Source of the DNA: CAZMSQ01 sp964569025
GTDB taxonomy: Bacteria > Bacteroidota > Bacteroidia > Chitinophagales > Saprospiraceae
DNA length: 38,690 nucleotides
Assembly (NCBI GenBank): GCA_964569025.1
Contig: CAZMSQ010000020.1
Coordinates: forward strand, 1 to 38,690
Reading direction: 5' to 3'
Part shown: positions 9,310 through 17,871 of the stretch, one piece after another
Position numbering within the stretch: the stretch's first letter is position 1
Layout of the letters: each line of letters opens with the position of its first letter
Notes under the pieces: generated by a model
Database searches by the model: none
Told to the model about the DNA's origin: nothing
What the model saw: the letters and a program-made list of their open reading frames with translations, nothing else
Program-made: the position numbers and the translations under genes

Positions 9310-9804
9310 TTATTTTCGGAGTAGTTCGCGGAGTTTGTCTTCGAGTTCGTATTCGTCTCCGGGGACGTAGCTGGAGTGGGACCAGACGATTTGCCCATCG
9401 CTGTTGATGAGGAAGGTATGGGGGACGGCCTGTACATTGAGGGCTTGCATGAGGGCTTGGTTTTCATCGGTGAAGATGCTGTATTCCCAGGCGCGTGTTT
9501 CGACCATGGGGCCTATCTTGGCGAAGGCACGGCGGTCATCGATGGAGATGGCTGCGAGTTCGACGTTGAATTCTTCCTGCCAGTCGGGATACATATCTGC
9601 AACTGCGTCTAATTCCTTCTTACAGGGTGAGCACCACGTGGCCCAGAAGCTGATGATGATGGGTCTGTTCATCTCAGTTACCCACTCGCTGAAGTCAATT
9701 GTTTCTCCGGTCAGCTTTTTGATGGATATGGCAGGAACTTGCTGCTGAGCGGAGATGGAGGTTGTCAGAGCGCTAAGAACAGTGAAGAGAAGAATGCGAA
9801 TCAT
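9310..9804 (-). CDS. TlpA-like thioredoxin-fold thiol-disulfide oxidoreductase
   Basis: A 164-residue protein with a signal peptide (about residues 1-19, ending SISA) and a thioredoxin/AhpC-TSA fold. The active site FWATWCSPC has Cys58 and Cys61, and the cis-proline region reads VPHTFLINSDG, both typical of TlpA/ResA-type proteins. Such proteins work outside the cytoplasm, reducing disulfides for cytochrome maturation or keeping partner proteins reduced. The gene is convergent with uup and divergent from the DUF6029 gene across a 213-base gap. The nearby Omp28-like lipoprotein also carries a CxxC, so the two could share a redox role; that is inference. No clear TAnnTTTG promoter was found upstream. 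Confidence 0.88.
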   Translation of the reverse strand: MIRILLFTVLSALTTSISAQQQVPAISIKKLTGETIDFSEWVTEMNRPIIISFWATWCSPCKKELDAVADMYPDWQEEFNVELAAISIDDRRAFAKIGPMVETRAWEYSIFTDENQALMQALNVQAVPHTFLINSDGQIVWSHSSYVPGDEYELEDKLRELLRK

Positions 9805-10017
9805 GGGTCTGGATTAAAAATGATTGGTTGAGAATGTGTAAGGGTTCGGGCAGAATTTGCGAAAATCCTATTTCCTTTTCGCAAAACAGGTGAATCGCTT
9901 TATATTACGGCCCTAAAGAGCCCAAAATACGGGAAAAATTCTTCAATTACCCCCTCTTCTCCGGTGTTAACGCATTATTAAGAAAGCGCTGAGCAGCGCG
10001 AGACCAACTTTTTCACC
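9805..10017. other. Divergent intergenic region, TlpA-like / DUF6029
   Basis: This space of about 210 bases holds no supported gene. A small hairpin (GCGCT at 9986-9990, loop GAGC, AGCGC at 9995-9999) lies 18 bases before the DUF6029 start codon and could affect translation. No TAnnTTTG box was found on either strand, so promoters for both genes remain unlocated. Confidence 0.4.
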
Positions 10018-11751
10018 ATGATTTTGAGAATCTTATTTGCCTTTGTGCTGATTGCTACGGGCTGCATACTGAATGCCCAGGACGAAGGGGGAGGTGGCAG
10101 ACTTTCTGGGCGCCTGGAGGCGAATGGCAATTTTTTTCAGGCTGATTCAGCCATCGGCGCCATTAATACGCCACAATATGACCGACAACTGTATGGTGCC
10201 GATGCATGGCTCAATCTGACCTATGCATATCGTGGCTTCGAATTTGGGGTCCGATTCGATATGTTCAATAATTCCAACCTGCTCAATCCGCTGGCATCAT
10301 ATACCGATCAGGGGATTGGAAACTGGTATATCAAAAAAAGGGTGGAACGTCTGGAAATTACGGGTGGTTACATTTATGACCAGATTGGTAGTGGCACGAT
10401 ATTCCGATCTTTCGAACAGCGGCCTTTGCTTATTGACAATGCCCTGTTTGGAATCCGTTTGGTCTACGATATCAACGATGATTGGCGTATCAAAGTGCTT
10501 TCAGGGCGTCAGAAACGCCTCTTCGAGGTATATGAGCCCATCATTCGAGGCGGGAGTATTGATGGTTTTATCGCACTGAACGAGTCCGGTACAGTCTCTT
10601 TGGCACCCGGGGCAGGGGTAATGGCGCGCACCTTCGACGATGAAACCATGGAGACCATTGTCAACACCATTTCGTCTTATACACCGGTTGACAGCATTGG
10701 TGCTCAGTACAATACTTATGCATTCTCATTTTTCAACACGCTTGTGGCGGGTCCTTTTACATGGTACATCGAGGGGGCGATCAAGACCAAAGATGTTTTC
10801 AACGATCCGTTTGCAGAGAAGTTGAACTGGACCGGAACGGTCAGTCGGGGGAAGTTGGTGAACCGGCCCGGGAATATCGTGTACACCAGTATGAGCTATG
10901 CGAAGAAAGGGTTTGGCATGACCCTGGAGTTTAAGCGTACGGAGGATTTTACATTTCGCGCCAATCCATTTGTGGCGCTCAATCGAGGGATGATCAATTA
11001 CCTGCCCCCAATGACACGGGTAAACACTTACCGCCTGAATGCCAGATATGCTGCAGCTACCCAGGAGCTTGGCGAGCTGGCCGTGCAGGGAGAATTCAGC
11101 TATGCGCCAAGCAGAAAGTGGCGCTTCGATTTAAATGTATCCAATATCGAGTCATTGCGGCCGCTCTTTCCACTTGATGAGGATGAGCCTCAGCCCATTC
11201 TGACAGACAATGATTTATTGTATCGGGAAATTCACCTGCAGGTGACCCACAAGCCATCGCGGAAGGTGTCCATGCTCGGCGGGTTTCAGATACAGAATTA
11301 CAACCAGGAGGTTTACGAGGGCAAGCGTGGGGCTGGAATTTTGCAAACGTTTGCCCCATTCGGAGAGGTGCTATTCAAGTTGGATCGGAAAAAGGCCCTC
11401 CGCCTTGAGGCACAATACATGCTGATGAACCGCGATGCCAAGGACCAGCGCAAGGATTATGGCAACTGGCTCTTCGCTTTGGCTGAGTTTAGCATCGCCC
11501 CTCACTGGTCCTTCACCGTTTCTGATATGTTCAACGCCTCACCCGGGAAAAATACCCCACCTGTCGACCAGCCGGTGGAAGATAAAGAAGACATACATTT
11601 TCCACGGTTTGATATATACTACACTAATAAAACAAACCGGTTTTCACTGAGTTATGTTAAACAGGTAGAGGGCATTGTCTGTACCGGTGGAATTTGTCGG
11701 CTCGAACCCGCATTCAGTGGGGTGAAAATGACGGTTAACTCCTCGTTTTAA
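10018..11751 (+). CDS. DUF6029-family outer-membrane protein
   Basis: A 577-residue protein with a signal peptide (about residues 1-20, ending LNAQ) followed by a Gly-rich linker and RLSGRLEANGNFFQ. Alternating aromatic/polar strands fill the rest (for example FEFGVRFDMFNNSNLL and ITGGYIYDQIGSGTIFRSF), and it ends with Phe, as outer-membrane barrels often do. The pattern matches the Bacteroidota family I know as DUF6029, which has no established function. The gene is followed at 45 bases by an Omp28-like lipoprotein and preceded by a divergent TlpA-like gene. It is probably co-transcribed with the lipoprotein. A T9SS or redox link is possible but not shown. Confidence 0.75.
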   Translation: MILRILFAFVLIATGCILNAQDEGGGGRLSGRLEANGNFFQADSAIGAINTPQYDRQLYGADAWLNLTYAYRGFEFGVRFDMFNNSNLLNPLASYTDQGIGNWYIKKRVERLEITGGYIYDQIGSGTIFRSFEQRPLLIDNALFGIRLVYDINDDWRIKVLSGRQKRLFEVYEPIIRGGSIDGFIALNESGTVSLAPGAGVMARTFDDETMETIVNTISSYTPVDSIGAQYNTYAFSFFNTLVAGPFTWYIEGAIKTKDVFNDPFAEKLNWTGTVSRGKLVNRPGNIVYTSMSYAKKGFGMTLEFKRTEDFTFRANPFVALNRGMINYLPPMTRVNTYRLNARYAAATQELGELAVQGEFSYAPSRKWRFDLNVSNIESLRPLFPLDEDEPQPILTDNDLLYREIHLQVTHKPSRKVSMLGGFQIQNYNQEVYEGKRGAGILQTFAPFGEVLFKLDRKKALRLEAQYMLMNRDAKDQRKDYGNWLFALAEFSIAPHWSFTVSDMFNASPGKNTPPVDQPVEDKEDIHFPRFDIYYTNKTNRFSLSYVKQVEGIVCTGGICRLEPAFSGVKMTVNSSF

Positions 11752-11795
11752 AAGGGAGATGGAATATGTGTTTATCGAAAATAAAGACAGAAATT

Positions 11796-12629
11796 ATGTT
11801 GAGATATTTCAGATTCGGGGTCATCGCAGTATTTTTTGCCGCACTGTGGGCATCGTGTAATGAGAATGAGCCGATTATTCCTCCGGTTGGTCCGCAGGAA
11901 TCTGGCTCGAGAGTGGTTTTGATAGAGGAATTTACGGGGGTAAGATGCCCCAACTGTCCGGCGGGGGCAGAAGAGATTGAAAGTCTGCTGGCCCTTTACC
12001 CAGATAACCTGGTGGCGGTGACCATTCATGCTGGCAGTTTTGCCTTTGCTTTTGATACCAGCAAATACGATTTCAAGGTGCAGGAGGGGATAGACATCAC
12101 CAATGCCCTCGGCGGTGAGCCGTTGTTTTATCCCTCGGCGGTGATTGACCGCAAGACATTCGGGACTGGCTCTCTCTATCTCGGCAAAGCAGAATGGGCG
12201 GGAAGAATCCAGTCAGAGCTGGCGCAGGAGCCTGCCGTGGGCCTTGGCCTTGAAGGCTCTTACAACCCGGCAGACCGTCAGCTGGACATCACTGTGACTT
12301 TACTTCCGAATGAAACGCTGAGCGGAGAAATCAACCTGACCATTTTGGTCACTGAGAGTGGCATGGTGGATATTCAGGCGAATGAATTGGAAGACGATGG
12401 GTACTCCGAAGATTATGTCCACAAGCACGTACTCAGGGGCACCATTACTCCGGCACTGGGCGAGCCGCTTCAGACTCCGCTTTCAGAGGGTCAGCCAGTG
12501 GTCAGGTCCTACCAGTATACCTTGCCCGACGAATGGGTGCCAGATAATTGTGAGCTGGTGGCGTTTGTGCATCGTTCCGGTTCAGAGGAGGAAGTGCTTC
12601 AAGCAGCTCGACTCTACATTGAGGATTAG
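11796..12629 (+). CDS. Omp28-like lipoprotein with thioredoxin-type CxxC
   Basis: The ATG at 11796 gives 277 residues with a hydrophobic leader and a lipobox ending ALWASC (Cys21); an ATG at 11766 would add ten polar residues ahead of the leader and is less likely. The N-terminal half (about residues 40-150) is a thioredoxin-like domain: VLIEEFTGVRCPNCPAG places a CxxC at Cys51/Cys54, and FYPSAVIDR supplies the cis-proline region. The C-terminal half looks like a beta-rich domain. Omp28-related proteins are surface or periplasm-facing lipoproteins of Bacteroidota with poorly known roles. The gene lies 45 bases after the DUF6029 gene and probably forms an operon with it. Confidence 0.82.
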   Translation: MLRYFRFGVIAVFFAALWASCNENEPIIPPVGPQESGSRVVLIEEFTGVRCPNCPAGAEEIESLLALYPDNLVAVTIHAGSFAFAFDTSKYDFKVQEGIDITNALGGEPLFYPSAVIDRKTFGTGSLYLGKAEWAGRIQSELAQEPAVGLGLEGSYNPADRQLDITVTLLPNETLSGEINLTILVTESGMVDIQANELEDDGYSEDYVHKHVLRGTITPALGEPLQTPLSEGQPVVRSYQYTLPDEWVPDNCELVAFVHRSGSEEEVLQAARLYIED

Positions 12630-12648
12630 CGCCGATTCCCTACCTTTG
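12619..12648 (+). promoter_or_regulatory. Candidate promoter for pheT
   Basis: TTG (12619-12621), a 19-base spacer and TACCTTTG (12641-12648) match the Bacteroidota -33/-7 consensus. The -7 box ends 34 bases before the pheT ATG. The -33 element overlaps the last codons of the Omp28-like gene. I saw no leader peptide or T-box-like structure in the short leader. Confidence 0.6.
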
Positions 12649-12682
12649 GGCTTTTACTCATCGCACAAAGAGTCCTGAAGGC

Positions 12683-15133
12683 ATGAAAATTTCCCTCAAC
12701 TGGCTGGCCACACATATCTCTCCGCTCCCGTATGAGCCGGAGCATATTGCTGATATGCTTACTTCAATCGGTCTCGAGGTAGAGGGGCTTGAGCATACGG
12801 AGAGCCTTCCCGGCGGTCTGAAGGGGGTTGTAATTGGAGAAGTGCTGACCTGCGAGCGGCATCCCAATGCTGATAAATTATCTGTGACCACCGTAGAGGT
12901 GGGTCAGGCTGAACCGCTCCACATCGTGTGTGGGGCCCCGAATGTTGCTGTTGGTCAAAAAGTGCCGGTGGCAACTGTCGGGACTACCCTCTATCCGATA
13001 GAGGGAGAGCCTTTTACATTGAAAAAAGGCAAAATAAGGGGCGAGGTTTCTGAGGGAATGATTTGCGCTGAAGATGAGCTCGGTATTGGCAGCGACCACA
13101 GCGGAATTATGGTGTTGCCGGCAGAGGTTCCGGCTGGAACGCCAGCTTCTGATTTTTTCGAAATCGAAACTGATGTGGTCTTTGAAATCGGGCTGACGCC
13201 AAACCGTTCTGATGCTACCAGTCACTTGGGGGTGGCTCGCGATTTAGCTGCCTATCTAACCATTCAGCACGGATATTCCGGACCGATACCCGGAGTAGGA
13301 GAAGCACCACTTCAGTTGGCCAATTCTGGTGACCCGATTCAGGTAGAAGTCTTGGCTCCAAAGGCTTGTCCGCGGTATGCGGGCTTGACCATCCGCGGGG
13401 TGAAAATCGGGGAATCGCCAGAATGGTTGAAAAACAGGCTACGGGCAGTAGGTATAAAGCCGAAGAATAACGTGGTGGATGTCACCAATTATATTCTCCA
13501 TGATCTCGGGCAGCCACTTCATGCATTCGATGCCGCCCACCTAGCCGACCGGACCATCAAAGTAACAACACTGGAGTCGGGCACTCCTTTTGTGGCCCTT
13601 GACGAAGTGGAGCGTCTGTTGGATGAGGATGACCTGATGATTTGTGATGGCCGATTGAATGCGCATTGTATAGCTGGGGTATTTGGAGGTCTTGGCTCTG
13701 GGGTCAGTGACTCCACAACGGAAGTTTTCCTTGAGTCAGCCCACTTTTGTGCTTCGTATGTGCGCAAATCAAGCATGAGACATCAGTTGCGAACTGATGC
13801 AGCCAAGGTTTTCGAAAAAGGAAGCGATCCGGCCATGGTTGTACCGGCTCTGATGAAGGCTGCCACTTTGATTACAGAATTAGCAGGTGGAGAGATCGTC
13901 TCGGATATCATCGATATTTATCCTGAGCCAATTAATCCGGTCGAGGTAAACCTTCGGTATGCCAAAGTGGAGCGGCTCATCGGTGCTGACTTGACCGAGT
14001 CGGTCATCAATGAGGTATTGAGGTCGCTCGATATACCAATTGTGCGCACTACTGACGAAGGGGTTGTGGTGGCAGTACCCACCTCAAGAGCAGATGTAAC
14101 GCGGGAAGTGGATGTGATTGAAGAAATCGTCAGAATTTACGGTTTTGACCGAATTCCCTCACCGGAGGGCATCCGGTTTGCCCATTCTGTGACCAGCTAT
14201 CCTGCTCCACATCAGGTTCGACATGGGATTGCAGAGCAACTTGCGGGAAATGGCTTCCGGGAAATGATGGCTCTTTCTCTTTCTCAATCTTCTTACTATC
14301 ATCAGGGGCCGCTGGCCCGACAGGAGGAAGCACTCGTGGGTATTCACAATACCTCAAATGTGAAGATGGACATCATGCGGCCGGACTTGCTGATGTCAGC
14401 CCTTGAGGCAGTGCGCTACAATCAAAACAGACAGCAGCCTGATGTGCGCTTGTTTGAGTTCGGGTATGTCTATTGTGTTGAAGATGGGGTGGTTCAGGAG
14501 CAAGAACAACTGAGCTTGACCCTGACCGGTACCCGGGATCCTGAAAACTGGACAGGAAGCAGTGGGGGGGAGGTCAGTTTTTTTACCTTGAAAGGTTTTG
14601 TCGGACTCGTTCTTGCACGTCTCGGGGTACAAGGATTTCAGGTGACCGAGCTAAGCGAGGCTCCAGAATTTCTATTTGGTTTGGAGTATCACCGGGGGCC
14701 GAATACCCTAGTTCGGTTTGGACGTGTGCGGCCAGAGTTGACGAAGGAGATGGATATCCGAAAGGACGTGTACTTCGCAGCATTCAATTGGGGGGCAGTA
14801 GTAAAGGCTGGTGCAAAGGCGGAAATTTCCGTCATTGAGCCGGGCAGATTTCCAGGAGTGGAGCGAGATTTGGCATTGGTAGTAGGGAGACAGGTCGCGT
14901 TTTCGGACATGGAGCGGATTGCGCGGAAAACCGACAAAAAAATCTTGCAAGAGGTGCGACTCGTGAATGTATATGAAAATGAAGAACAGCTTGGAGCTGA
15001 CCGGCGGTCTTGCGCTCTGCGGTTTTCTTTCAGCCATCCGGATCGGACGCTCAGCGATAAAGAGGTCGACAAAATCATGAATTCCCTCATGAAGCACTAT
15101 GAGACACAACTTCAGGCGGTCATCCGCCGTTGA
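12683..15133 (+). CDS. pheT: Phenylalanine--tRNA ligase beta subunit
   Basis: The beta subunit of the alpha2-beta2 phenylalanyl-tRNA synthetase, which charges tRNA-Phe in the cytoplasm. At 816 residues it has the usual bacterial length. Domain order is complete: a short N-terminal helix region (MKISLNWL), the EMAP/tRNA-binding OB domain at about 40-150 (VIGEVLTCERHPNADKLSV), the B3/B4 editing domain at about 210-390, the B5 domain at about 400-480 (VNLRYAKVERLIGADL), the catalytic-like core, and the C-terminal FDX-ACB anticodon-binding domain at about 720-816 (PGVERDLALVV ... LSDKEVDKIMNSL). The pheS partner is not adjacent, which is normal in this phylum. It has its own candidate promoter. 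Confidence 0.97.
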   Translation: MKISLNWLATHISPLPYEPEHIADMLTSIGLEVEGLEHTESLPGGLKGVVIGEVLTCERHPNADKLSVTTVEVGQAEPLHIVCGAPNVAVGQKVPVATVGTTLYPIEGEPFTLKKGKIRGEVSEGMICAEDELGIGSDHSGIMVLPAEVPAGTPASDFFEIETDVVFEIGLTPNRSDATSHLGVARDLAAYLTIQHGYSGPIPGVGEAPLQLANSGDPIQVEVLAPKACPRYAGLTIRGVKIGESPEWLKNRLRAVGIKPKNNVVDVTNYILHDLGQPLHAFDAAHLADRTIKVTTLESGTPFVALDEVERLLDEDDLMICDGRLNAHCIAGVFGGLGSGVSDSTTEVFLESAHFCASYVRKSSMRHQLRTDAAKVFEKGSDPAMVVPALMKAATLITELAGGEIVSDIIDIYPEPINPVEVNLRYAKVERLIGADLTESVINEVLRSLDIPIVRTTDEGVVVAVPTSRADVTREVDVIEEIVRIYGFDRIPSPEGIRFAHSVTSYPAPHQVRHGIAEQLAGNGFREMMALSLSQSSYYHQGPLARQEEALVGIHNTSNVKMDIMRPDLLMSALEAVRYNQNRQQPDVRLFEFGYVYCVEDGVVQEQEQLSLTLTGTRDPENWTGSSGGEVSFFTLKGFVGLVLARLGVQGFQVTELSEAPEFLFGLEYHRGPNTLVRFGRVRPELTKEMDIRKDVYFAAFNWGAVVKAGAKAEISVIEPGRFPGVERDLALVVGRQVAFSDMERIARKTDKKILQEVRLVNVYENEEQLGADRRSCALRFSFSHPDRTLSDKEVDKIMNSLMKHYETQLQAVIRR

Positions 15134-15151
15134 TGAAAGAGAGGTCTTTCA
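15134..15151 (+). other. Small hairpin after pheT
   Basis: TGAAAGA, loop GAGG and TCTTTCA form a perfect 7-base-pair stem immediately after the pheT stop. No T-run follows, so it is not a convincing intrinsic terminator. It may be an mRNA 3'-end structure. A near-consensus -7 box (TACATTTA, 15170-15177) lies just downstream and could drive the coiled-coil/zapA pair. Confidence 0.35.
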
Positions 15152-15218
15152 AGTGAGAAAAGAATTGTTTACATTTACCTGTTGAACAGTTCAATTTTTT
15201 TCAGGAAAGTGCAGCGGT

Positions 15219-15509
15219 ATGGACGGATTCCGGGAACTATTGGAGCAAGTATCCGGTAAAATACAAGAGTTGGGTGAGCGCCTGAAAGAAGAAAAGCGCA
15301 AAAGAGCGCGGTTAGAATCTGAAAATCAACGGCTGCGAGCACTCGTGCAGCAGCACACACAAGACACAACACACAAAACGACCCAATTGCGGGGTATGCT
15401 GTCGCATTGGCAACAGGAAGATCCGCAGCTGGCAGAGGAATTCAGGATGGAAATTGGCAGACATATTTCCAGGATAGAAAACTGTATCAAGTGGCTGGAG
15501 CAGAAATGA
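15219..15509 (+). CDS. Small coiled-coil protein encoded upstream of ZapA
   Basis: A 96-residue, highly charged protein with no signal peptide or membrane segment. Residues 5-45 are heptad-like (LLEQVSGKIQELGERL, then LESENQRLRALVQQ), predicting a parallel coiled coil; a second helical part lies at about 70-96. I do not recognise a named family. Its stop codon overlaps the zapA start in an ATGA arrangement (15506-15509), which suggests translational coupling and a shared function. By analogy with proteobacterial ZapB, a small coiled-coil partner of ZapA at the division ring, it may be a functional counterpart; this is inference from size, structure and position, not homology. Confidence 0.8.
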   Translation: MDGFRELLEQVSGKIQELGERLKEEKRKRARLESENQRLRALVQQHTQDTTHKTTQLRGMLSHWQQEDPQLAEEFRMEIGRHISRIENCIKWLEQK

Positions 15510-15817
15510 GCGGGATGGAGGATAATGCATCTTCAAATATTACTGTGGTGATTGCCGGGAGGCCTTATCCGCTGAAAATCAGCGCAAATGATGAGGCAGA
15601 TATCAGGCGAATCGTCAAAGAAGTGAATGAGATGGTCAATCAATTTCAGCGGACATATACCAGAAAGGATAAACAGGATTGCCTGGCAATGGCGATTCTG
15701 ACGTACGCTGTGAATCTCCACAAATCCCGCGAATCTTCAAATCCTGCCGCTGATCCGGCCTTTACCGGGAAAATCCATCAACTGGATCAGCTCCTCGACC
15801 AGTATCTGCACTCCTGA
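15506..15817 (+). CDS. zapA: Cell division protein ZapA
   Basis: ZapA binds FtsZ and cross-links its filaments at the division site. The ATG at 15506 gives 103 residues, the normal ZapA length, and overlaps the stop of the preceding coiled-coil gene by ATGA. The N-terminal part has the ZapA beta-hairpin pattern (ITVVIAGRPYPLKISANDE) followed by ADIRRIVKEVNEMVNQF and the helical stretch KDKQDCLAMAILTYAVNL, which forms the dimer/tetramer coiled coil in known ZapA structures. An in-frame upstream extension exists but lies inside the preceding gene and looks unlike ZapA. The next gene, rny, starts 75 bases downstream; zapA-rny adjacency is common in Bacteroidota. Confidence 0.9.
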   Translation: MSGMEDNASSNITVVIAGRPYPLKISANDEADIRRIVKEVNEMVNQFQRTYTRKDKQDCLAMAILTYAVNLHKSRESSNPAADPAFTGKIHQLDQLLDQYLHS

Positions 15818-15818
15818 A

Positions 15819-15835
15819 ACCGAATGCGTTTCGGT
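15819..15835 (+). other. Hairpin between zapA and rny
   Basis: ACCGAA, loop TGCGT, TTCGGT form a perfect 6-base-pair stem one base after the zapA stop. There is no adjacent T-run. It could mark the zapA transcript end or stabilise it. The 75-base gap is too short for a 6S RNA, which can occur beside zapA in other bacteria. Confidence 0.3.
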
Positions 15836-15892
15836 ATTCTCTTCGCATGCATGGGTGGTTTTGTCATCTTTTATTTGTCTCTACACTTTTAA

Positions 15893-17587
15893 ATGACAAC
15901 CATCATGGATATTATTTTTGGATTAATCGGAGGACTGGCTGCCGGAACGGTGGTCGGTTTTCTTGTGGTCAGATCGATTCTGGCCAGGCAAAATGACAAG
16001 CGGACCGAGGAGTCGAACCGCAAGTCGGATCTGGCCCTTGAGGAGGCCAGATTGTCAGCTAAGCGCATCGTTGATGCGGCTGAAATTAAGGCTGAAAAAA
16101 TTGTCTCTCAGGCGGACAGCAAGAATGAGAGCATTAAGCAACGAAAGATTCAGGAGGCCAAAGAGAAGTTTTCGCGTCTGAAGTCTGAGTTTGACTCTGA
16201 GCGCCATAAGCACGAAATGGCCATGAAAGACCGAGAGCTTGAGGTCCGCACTCAGGAAAAGGAGTTGTCTTCGAAAGAGGAAAAGTTTCAGGAGCGGATT
16301 CGAGAGCTGGAAGAGCGCAGAACGGATGTTGAATCGAGGGAGACTGAGGTGGCTGCCATCCGTGAAAATCTCGAGAAGCAACTCAAGATTGTGGCTCGCA
16401 AAAAGGATGAGCTCGACAATGCCAATGAAAAGCATATTCGGGAGCTTGAAAAAGTGGCCAACCTCTCAGAATCCGATGCGCGCGATCAGCTGCTGGAGGC
16501 AGTGAAGGCGAAAGCAGAAACCGATGCGATGGCCCTGATCAAAGACACCATTGCTCAGGCCAAGGCAAACGCCGGGAAGGAGGCGAAGAAAATTGTCATA
16601 CAGACCGTGCAGCGGATGTGTGCAGAGTATACCATCGAAAACACAGTCTCTGTCTTCAATCTTGACAGTGATGACCTCAAAGGTCAGATTATTGGCCGTG
16701 AGGGTCGCAATATCCGCGCACTTGAAGCGGCAACAGGGGCGGAGATTGTTGTGGATGACACCCCTGAAGCAATTGTAATCTCCAGCTTTGACCCTATCCG
16801 CCGGGAGGTTTGCCGCCTTGCCCTCAAACGCCTGGTTGCTGATGGGCGGATTCACCCAGCCCGCATTGAAGAGGTTGTCTCCAAGACGCGCAAACAGCTC
16901 GAGGAGCAGATTGTAGAAATCGGAGAGCGAACCGTCATTGAGTTAGACCTGCACGGTCTCAACCCTTATCTCGTTCGGATGGTGGGCCGCATGAGGTTCC
17001 GCTCATCGTATGGCCAAAACCTCCTCAAGCACTCGATTGAGACCGCTAACCTGTGCGCAATTATGTCTGCAGAGCTCGGTCTTTCACCCAAGCAGATCAA
17101 GCTTGCCAAGCGGGCCGGTCTGCTCCATGACATTGGTAAGGTAGCTGAAGAGGAAAGCGAACTTTCACATGCCATTCTGGGTATGAAGATGTGCGAAAAG
17201 CATAATGAGCACGCTGCCGTGTGCAATGCAGTGGGAGCTCACCACGATGAGATTGAAATGAATAACATCATCTCACCCATTGTTCAGGCCTGTGATGCCA
17301 TTTCTGGTGCCCGGCCCGGTGCGAGGCGAGAGATTTTGGAAAGCTACCTCAAGCGCATCGGCGAGCTCGAAGATCTGGCCATGTCTCACGATGGTGTCCA
17401 AAAAGCATTCGCCATGCAGGCAGGCCGCGAACTGCGCGTGATTGTCGAGAGCGAGAAAGTCAGCGATCAGTATGCAGATGATCTTGCATTTATGATCTCG
17501 CAGAAGATTCAAGACGAAATGCAATATCCAGGCCAAATCAAGGTAACAGTGATTCGCGAGAAGCGAGCTGTTTCCTTTGCGCGATAA
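15893..17587 (+). CDS. rny: Ribonuclease Y
   Basis: RNase Y is a membrane-anchored endoribonuclease that initiates mRNA decay. The 564-residue protein starts with one N-terminal membrane segment (about residues 5-27), followed by a long charged coiled coil (about 30-220). A KH RNA-binding domain contains GREGRN at 268-273, and an HD metal-dependent phosphohydrolase domain has its defining LLHDIGKV with His412 and Asp413. The family-typical C terminus follows (KVTVIREKRAVSFAR). It is somewhat longer than the usual ~520 residues, with the extra length in the coiled coil. A second in-frame ATG four codons later is also plausible. A strong intrinsic terminator follows. Confidence 0.96.
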   Translation: MTTIMDIIFGLIGGLAAGTVVGFLVVRSILARQNDKRTEESNRKSDLALEEARLSAKRIVDAAEIKAEKIVSQADSKNESIKQRKIQEAKEKFSRLKSEFDSERHKHEMAMKDRELEVRTQEKELSSKEEKFQERIRELEERRTDVESRETEVAAIRENLEKQLKIVARKKDELDNANEKHIRELEKVANLSESDARDQLLEAVKAKAETDAMALIKDTIAQAKANAGKEAKKIVIQTVQRMCAEYTIENTVSVFNLDSDDLKGQIIGREGRNIRALEAATGAEIVVDDTPEAIVISSFDPIRREVCRLALKRLVADGRIHPARIEEVVSKTRKQLEEQIVEIGERTVIELDLHGLNPYLVRMVGRMRFRSSYGQNLLKHSIETANLCAIMSAELGLSPKQIKLAKRAGLLHDIGKVAEEESELSHAILGMKMCEKHNEHAAVCNAVGAHHDEIEMNNIISPIVQACDAISGARPGARREILESYLKRIGELEDLAMSHDGVQKAFAMQAGRELRVIVESEKVSDQYADDLAFMISQKIQDEMQYPGQIKVTVIREKRAVSFAR

Positions 17588-17654
17588 TCTCCGGGAGGGA
17601 ATGAGAAAAATCTCCATGGCACACTCATTCCCATAACGGCAAATAAAATTTTGA

Positions 17655-17694
17655 ATGAACGGCTCTGCTCCTCGCAGGGTCGTTTTTTTATTTC
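17655..17694 (+). terminator. Intrinsic terminator after rny
   Basis: A 10-base-pair stem (17659-17668 with 17674-17683, two G-T wobble pairs) with loop TCCTC is followed directly by a run of Ts beginning at 17683. It ends the zapA-rny transcript and insulates the ATP synthase operon. Confidence 0.8.
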
Positions 17695-17798
17695 CATGAG
17701 CCAAAAGAATGTGATGGTATAGCGTCGATTTTCAGTTGTTTGATGAAGTATGTATTCCGGCCTGAGTCAACCGGACTTAAAAAAAGCCAAACAATGTT

Positions 17799-17828
17799 TT
17801 CCAAGTCTGCACAATATGGCTACCTTTG
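17799..17828 (+). promoter_or_regulatory. Candidate promoter for the atp operon
   Basis: TACCTTTG (17821-17828) is an exact TAnnTTTG box. A TTC (one mismatch to TTG) lies 19 bases upstream at 17799-17801. The box ends 43 bases before the atpB ATG at 17872. Its position argues against the longer open frame that begins at 17740. Confidence 0.55.
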
Positions 17829-17871
17829 CTGCGATTTTCGAAGAGCTATTCATAAACGAGTTCTTGTAAGC

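Noticed and set aside
15818..15892. 6S RNA between zapA and rny
   Set aside because: The gap is only 75 bases, too short for 6S RNA; it has just a 6-base-pair hairpin.
17740..17871. Upstream start of atpB
   Set aside because: It precedes the TACCTTTG promoter box and would bury the signal-peptide-like leader that starts at 17872.
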